Of a DNA stretch of 64,000 nt, positions 60,560 through 64,000 are shown piece after piece. A program made the translations under genes and the position numbers. Under the pieces are notes generated by a model that did no database searches, was not told where the DNA came from, and saw only the letters and a list, made by a program, of their open reading frames with translations. Source of the DNA: an uncultured Lachnospiraceae bacterium (GTDB taxonomy: Bacteria; Bacillota; Clostridia; Lachnospirales; Lachnospiraceae); contig CAUAFT010000001.1 in the NCBI GenBank assembly GCA_958428365.1, forward strand, positions 124,001 through 188,000, in the 5' to 3' direction. Each line of letters starts with the position of its first letter. The stretch's first letter is position 1.

Positions 60560-61714
60560 TTATAACGCTAAATCCACATGCTGTACAGTTCCAACTTCAC
60601 CACTTTCTTTCAGATAAACTCCTGTTTTCTGAATCACCGCCTGGGTGTTGTTTCCAGCGTCTTTCAGGCTGAACTGGGTGTTGGTGTTTCCCAGATAAAT
60701 AGCTCCGACTCCCGCTTCCTTCAAAGAGAGGAGACGGTCGTTTCCATCCTCATCCTTCGTCCAGACTTTCAGATCCTTAAATACGCTGTCCGCTTCATCG
60801 ATCCAGCCGTTTCTGTCCTGATCGTAAGCCGCAAGATCCTTAAATCCATCTCCCGACTTCGTGCCGAACAATTCGCTTCCGTCGTTGATCCTTCCATCGT
60901 GATTTTTATCCAACGCTAAGAATCCGCTGCCCTCGCCCACGAAAGAGATCTCCTCCTTCGCTCCGTCGGAGTCCAGGTCAAAATAAAATTTCTGATCGCT
61001 GATGGAGGTCACATTGGCGTCCATATTGATCACCAGCGGATCCGTCAGGATATAATCCTCCTCCTGCAAATACTCATATTTTGCCGCAAAAGCATGGCTC
61101 ATCTCAAAGGACACGCCGAAACTGATATCACGTCCATCCGCCGTATGCACCATTCCCGTCGCCGCAAAAGCCGTTGTCTCCATCTCCGAGAAAAATCCCG
61201 ATACCACGGTCTGTTTTGTCATCAGAGTTCCCGTCGTCACCCTGTCGGCAGAGGAAGAAGTCAGAACCGTTCCGCCCTGGGAACCTGCGATACCAAAACT
61301 CAGGCTTTCGCTGTGAGACATTTCCGTCTGGAATTGTTTCAGGCGATCTTTTAGCTGTGTTCTCTTGCCGTCCCTTGGATTGCGCAGAGATTCCAGTATT
61401 TTTTTCAGAATCTCCATCTTTAACTCGTACTGATCCTTTACCTTTGCCGCCGCCTCCAGATTTGTCTTATTCGTGCGGTTGTTCTGCAGTTGTTTCAGGC
61501 TGTTTTTAAGATTTTCCTCCTGCTGCTGTTTCTTTTGATTTTCCTCTTCCTCCTTGATCTCGTCCATCTGTTCCATCAGGCTCTTGCCCTCCTCGGAAAG
61601 ATCAAAGACCGCCGCCTTGTCCGCACGGCGGGTAAGGGTCTGCGACTGCTGTACAGATGCAGAAGTGTAAGTTCTGGAACTGCTCATTCCAACTCTGCTG
61701 CTCTCGATAATCAT
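60560..61714 (-). CDS. Uncharacterised coiled-coil protein with EF-hand-like calcium loops
   Basis: 384 residues from the ATG at 61714 (AAAGGATGTGAG upstream; a frame extension of 41 codons is open but not convincing). No signal peptide. Parts: a Ser/Thr-rich N-terminus; the motif DKAAVFDLSEEGKSLMEQM at 33-51, like the one shared in the 15.8-20.0 kb array; a Glu/Gln/Lys coiled coil to about 130; a middle beta-like region (FGVSFEMSHAFAAKYEYL); and three D-x-D-x-D/N-G loops at about 246, 269 (DKNHDGRINDGSELFG) and 298 (DQDRNGWIDEAD). The C-terminal part resembles proteins annotated as EF-hand or VCBS-type. Seven bases upstream of hemW. Function unknown. Confidence 0.85.
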   Translation of the reverse strand: MIIESSRVGMSSSRTYTSASVQQSQTLTRRADKAAVFDLSEEGKSLMEQMDEIKEEEENQKKQQQEENLKNSLKQLQNNRTNKTNLEAAAKVKDQYELKMEILKKILESLRNPRDGKRTQLKDRLKQFQTEMSHSESLSFGIAGSQGGTVLTSSSADRVTTGTLMTKQTVVSGFFSEMETTAFAATGMVHTADGRDISFGVSFEMSHAFAAKYEYLQEEDYILTDPLVINMDANVTSISDQKFYFDLDSDGAKEEISFVGEGSGFLALDKNHDGRINDGSELFGTKSGDGFKDLAAYDQDRNGWIDEADSVFKDLKVWTKDEDGNDRLLSLKEAGVGAIYLGNTNTQFSLKDAGNNTQAVIQKTGVYLKESGEVGTVQHVDLAL

Positions 61715-61754
61715 GGTACTCACATCCTTTCTTTTCCATGACACATTGACTCGC

Positions 61755-61874
61755 TCTGCCATCCGTGGCAGAATTTGATAGATTTGCTCTATAATAGATA
61801 TCGGTATTTTCTTCCAGTTTCTGAATCCTTTGTCCACAATTTTCTACAGGTTGTGCAATTCAAGTTGCACAGCC
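61755..61874. repeat. Two short inverted repeats upstream of the EF-hand-like gene
   Basis: TCTGCCA/TGGCAGA at 61755-61772, and GGTTGTGCAA/TTGCACAGCC at 61849-61874, the latter just after the Rpn-like remnant. Either could end transcription from upstream; no clear T run follows. Confidence 0.4.
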
Positions 61875-61882
61875 TTTGCCTG

Positions 61883-62428
61883 CTATTTTACTATTTCTTC
61901 GTAATATTCCTCTGCCTCTTTTGCTGTAATGGGGAAATATTTTTGCAGCTTTTCCAAGGTTCTTTCTTTTGAGACATTTTCTTCAATGTTCTCCTGAATC
62001 ATTGCCTGTATCCCAATCTGCATTCCCTCTTCCCGATACATTCTTTCCAATTCAAATGATTTCATATAGCTGACTCCGACCTCCTCATCATGCCTGACTT
62101 CCTCAACAAATTTATGGATTTTTTGCAAGGCTTCGTTATTTGCATTTTCCAACCTGCTTTCTTCTATGTATTTTAACATATCTCTCAAGGCTTTACTAGG
62201 ATTTCCTTCCTCACCTCTTGTATACAAATAGATGGTTTTATTTCCATCAGAGCATTTTATCGTATCATCCTCTTTGCAATGATTTTCAAAAGTATAGACC
62301 ATACGATTCTTCCAAACTCCGTTTCTCCATACACATACTTCTCCTTTGATATTGAATTTTTCATCGTGAATGATTTGGCGAACTGCCAGAATTTTTGATA
62401 GCGCTGCATAGAATATGCCTATTGCACT
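61883..62428 (-). pseudogene. Remnant of an Rpn/PD-(D/E)XK nuclease family (transposase-like) gene
   Basis: The C-terminal part of a recombination-promoting nuclease-type protein. Typical markers are MVYTFENHCKEDDTIKCSDGNKTIYLYTRG, MLKYIEES, FVEEVRHDEEVG and the helical end MYREEGMQIGIQAMIQENIEEN. An open frame continues upstream of the first ATG (62302) through IIHDEKFNIKGEVCVWRNGVWKNR but is closed by TAA at 62429-62431. The N-terminal nuclease half with the catalytic motif is missing, where full-length members have about 300 residues. It is therefore probably a decayed gene; a short ORF of 139 codons could still be translated. Confidence 0.75.
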
Positions 62429-62515
62429 TTAGATTGTTTATATTTTCAATCATGAAAAGTATAACACAGGTGGTACTGACTTAAAACTGTCATTTTTACT
62501 AAAATATTTGATTTA

Positions 62516-62552
62516 CAAAGAAAGATACCCCGAACGCAGGATATCTTTCTTC
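62516..62552 (-). terminator. Terminator of the LytTR-LiaF operon
   Basis: AAGAAAGATA pairs with TATCTTTCTT with an imperfect inner part, and TTTG follows on the minus strand; just downstream of the LiaF-like stop. Confidence 0.75.
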
Positions 62553-62556
62553 TAAA

Positions 62557-63264
62557 TTAAATATAAATAATCGTCACCCCGGAAAAAGTCACATCTCCCA
62601 TCAATGTCAGCGTCGGCACTCCGGCAGACTGATTCTTATTCTTCTCTTCCACTCCCCCAAAAGTCACATCGATCTGGTTGACGACATTCCAGGTCTTTGG
62701 AATATACAGCTCCACGCCGGCAAAAGAAACATCCAGCTGAACCGTTGCATTCCCCTTCTGAATCACTGCATTGTCAAAATAGACTTTCAATCCTCCGAAA
62801 GAACACTCCAACTGCGCGAACTCAAATTCGTCCGAATTGATATACTTCGTACTTGCTCCAAAACTATTCTTAAAAAACACCCGGCTTTCATCCTTGCCAT
62901 CAAAGATTTTCTCGAACTCTTCTTTACTCTTTTTCTCACCCTTGTAATAATACCATTGCTTTTTCTTATTCCGAAACAACATCGAACATCCGATACTTCC
63001 AAGCAGAGCCGCTCCCAAGACCGGCCACGGTGTCAGCTCCGTAATATTCAGCTCGTCCGCAAATAAAATCGCAAAGAAAGCAAGGGAAAACAAGATTCCG
63101 GTAAAATTAATATGTGCAAGGCTCTTTGCAAAAATGCCGATTAAAAATCCCGCAAACAATATCTTAAATATCCCAATCTCCGGCATCATCCCCAATTTGC
63201 TCACAAGCAAAAAGACTGCTGCAAAAATAAAGAACACGCCCCAAAATACTTTTTCTTTTTTCAT
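62557..63264 (-). CDS. LiaF-like membrane protein (cell-wall stress response type)
   Basis: 235 residues. Four hydrophobic helices occupy residues 8-100 (VFWGVFFIFAAVFLLVS, IGIFKILFAGFLIGIFA, GILFSLAFFAILFA, WPVLGAALLGSIGCSMLF), as in the LiaF transmembrane domain. The C-terminal part from about 130 is a beta-repeat region with FGGLKVYFDNAVIQKGNATVQLDVSFAGVELYIP and VTFGGVEEK, like the DUF2154/LiaF C-terminal domain. LiaF proteins inhibit cell-envelope stress kinases in Firmicutes; here no LiaRS is present, only a LytTR regulator, whose stop overlaps this gene's start by 4 bases. Confidence 0.88.
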   Translation of the reverse strand: MKKEKVFWGVFFIFAAVFLLVSKLGMMPEIGIFKILFAGFLIGIFAKSLAHINFTGILFSLAFFAILFADELNITELTPWPVLGAALLGSIGCSMLFRNKKKQWYYYKGEKKSKEEFEKIFDGKDESRVFFKNSFGASTKYINSDEFEFAQLECSFGGLKVYFDNAVIQKGNATVQLDVSFAGVELYIPKTWNVVNQIDVTFGGVEEKNKNQSAGVPTLTLMGDVTFSGVTIIYI

Positions 63265-63722
63265 TCCTGATTCCTCTTTTCTTCCATTTTTAATTTCAGC
63301 GGTTTGTAGTAATAACGGGAGACATAGACCTGTTTGTGGGTATGCCAGAATTCCACCACACTCGACGCCGTCAAATTCCTGCTGATGGAAAGCACCTGAT
63401 CCGTATTTAAAATCGCAGACTTGGAAACCCGCATAAAATATCCCGGCAGGATTTCCTCCAATTCATAAAGACGATAGCGTACCTGGTAGACATTGTCCAC
63501 CGTATGGGCACAGACCACTTTTTCCTCCGTCTCAAAAAACAGGATGGATTCCAGCGGCAGATAATATTCCGTATCTCCCCTGTAAAACACGAATCTCTGT
63601 TTTTTCGATATCAGATCCGAGACGGCTTTTTGAATCTCCTGTACCTCCTCTGTCAGACTCTGACAACGGATGACCACTTCCTCTTCTTTTAACTGTTCGT
63701 CCAATTCAATTCTTATCTTCAT
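63261..63722 (-). CDS. LytTR family transcriptional regulator
   Basis: 153 residues consisting of a short N-terminal helix pair (about 1-42) and a LytTR DNA-binding domain (about 45-150). Visible features: RGDTEYYLPLESILFFETEEKVVCAHTVDNVYQVRYRLYELEEILPGYFMRVSKSAILNTDQVLSI, with the usual F-x-R-x-H/S-K-S-x-x-x-N pattern. There is no receiver domain, so this is the stand-alone type, often regulating an operon with a membrane protein. It is followed by the LiaF-like gene (4-base overlap). Two CCAAGTGGT repeats 21 bases apart upstream of its -35 box are probable binding sites. Confidence 0.92.
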   Translation of the reverse strand: MKIRIELDEQLKEEEVVIRCQSLTEEVQEIQKAVSDLISKKQRFVFYRGDTEYYLPLESILFFETEEKVVCAHTVDNVYQVRYRLYELEEILPGYFMRVSKSAILNTDQVLSISRNLTASSVVEFWHTHKQVYVSRYYYKPLKLKMEEKRNQE

Positions 63723-63743
63723 GTTTCCCTCTCTTCACGATTT

Positions 63744-63812
63744 AGGATACCTGTAAACGAAAAATATGTAAATAGAAATTCACCAAGTGGTCGGTTTTAG
63801 AATCCAAGTGGT
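63744..63812 (-). promoter_or_regulatory. LytTR-type operator and promoter of the LytTR-LiaF operon
   Basis: On the minus strand two direct repeats ACCACTTGG (63804-63812 and 63783-63791, starts exactly 21 bases apart) precede a TTTACA (63767-63772) - 17 - TATCCT (63744-63749) promoter. Paired 9-base direct repeats with this spacing are the known LytTR-domain site form. Confidence 0.7.
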
Positions 63813-63838
63813 AAAAAAAAGAGGCTTCCACAGCCCCT
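63813..63838 (-). terminator. Terminator of the cfa-like gene
   Basis: On the minus strand GGGGCT and AGCCTC pair with a short loop, followed by eight T residues; it overlaps the stop codon of the gene entering from the right edge. Confidence 0.75.
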
Positions 63839-64000
63839 ATACCACCCTTGTCATCGGCAGTTCATTATTGATCCCATTGGACATTAAGATTTGATGCAGG
63901 TCTATGACTCCATTCTTAAATGTGGCAGCACATGCCGTCAGATAGAGTTCCCACATCCTCGTGAACTCAATCCCATGCATTTTTAAGATTTCCTCCCGGT
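63837..64000 (-). CDS. Cyclopropane-fatty-acyl-phospholipid synthase, C-terminal end only
   Basis: Only the last 53 residues are inside the window. They read EILKMHGIEFTRMWELYLTA, then CAATFKNGVIDLHQILMSNG and end NNELPMTRVV. The W-E-L-Y-L-x-A-C-A-x-x-F and the following hydrophobic-x-L-x-Q pattern match the C-terminus of cyclopropane fatty acid synthases (Cfa), SAM-dependent enzymes that add a methylene bridge to unsaturated acyl chains. The stop TAG is at 63837-63839, and a terminator overlaps it. The start and catalytic domain lie beyond the right edge, so a related SAM methyltransferase is not excluded. Confidence 0.8.
   Translation of the reverse strand, partial: REEILKMHGIEFTRMWELYLTACAATFKNGVIDLHQILMSNGINNELPMTRVV

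Overview
The window looks like chromosomal DNA of an anaerobic, spore-forming gut Clostridia, most likely family Lachnospiraceae. The reasons are two small CotF-type spore coat proteins, pyruvate phosphate dikinase, a one-chain glycyl-tRNA synthetase in an era-recO-glyS neighbourhood, oxygen-independent corrinoid genes (cbiD, cbiL, cobM), a DUF4250 protein, and moderate G+C. Nearly every gene is on the minus strand; the plus strand carries only a DUF4250 gene, an HTH regulator and aroC. I found no rRNA, tRNA, CRISPR array, intact insertion sequence or prophage.

Layout by region. 0-2.3 kb: corrin-ring genes cbiL-cbiD-cobM, with cobM cut by the window edge. 2.4-6.7 kb: DUF4250, a patatin-like hydrolase, and a signalling set (FapA-family protein with N-terminal repeats, REC-HD-GYP regulator, Hpt protein). 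6.9-15.7 kb: a surface SGNH hydrolase, spore coat pair, YitT protein, two methyl-accepting chemotaxis proteins, an HTH regulator and a MATE transporter. 15.8-20.0 kb: five consecutive uncharacterised proteins that share a short motif; this is the best candidate for something undescribed. 20.1-31.9 kb: DUF4190, ppdK, a second MATE, glyS, a lipoprotein, recO, a YqzL-like protein, era and a large M16C peptidase. 31.9-32.6 kb: about 0.8 kb without a credible gene but full of inverted and tandem repeats. 32.7-39.7 kb: cold-shock protein, lipoprotein, MscS channel, pdxS-pdxT, nadA, metY. 39.9-46.4 kb: hemA - precorrin-2 dehydrogenase - hemC - cobA/hemD - hemB - hemL operon. 46.7-56 kb: cysK; the serC-serA-DUF1015 operon; leuB-ilvD-ilvB. 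56.3-60.6 kb: yajC-tgt, aroC, hemW. 60.6-64 kb: an EF-hand-like protein carrying the same motif as the five-gene array, an Rpn-family remnant, a LytTR regulator with a LiaF-like membrane protein, and the 3' end of a cyclopropane-fatty-acid synthase gene.

How the genes fit together. The hem operon makes uroporphyrinogen III and then precorrin-2, which the cbi/cob genes at the left edge would carry toward cobalamin; no later heme genes (hemE onward) are seen here. The ser, cys, met, ilv and leu genes cover serine, cysteine, homocysteine and branched-chain amino acid synthesis, while pdxST and nadA supply cofactors. Chemoreceptors, HD-GYP, Hpt and FapA indicate motility or second-messenger signalling, although no flagellar or che genes lie in the window. 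Regulatory DNA is readable in several places: consensus promoters for cysK, hemA, csp, leuB and the glyS unit; a LytTR direct-repeat operator; palindromes at the HTH gene and at the second chemoreceptor; and a possible attenuator before aroC.
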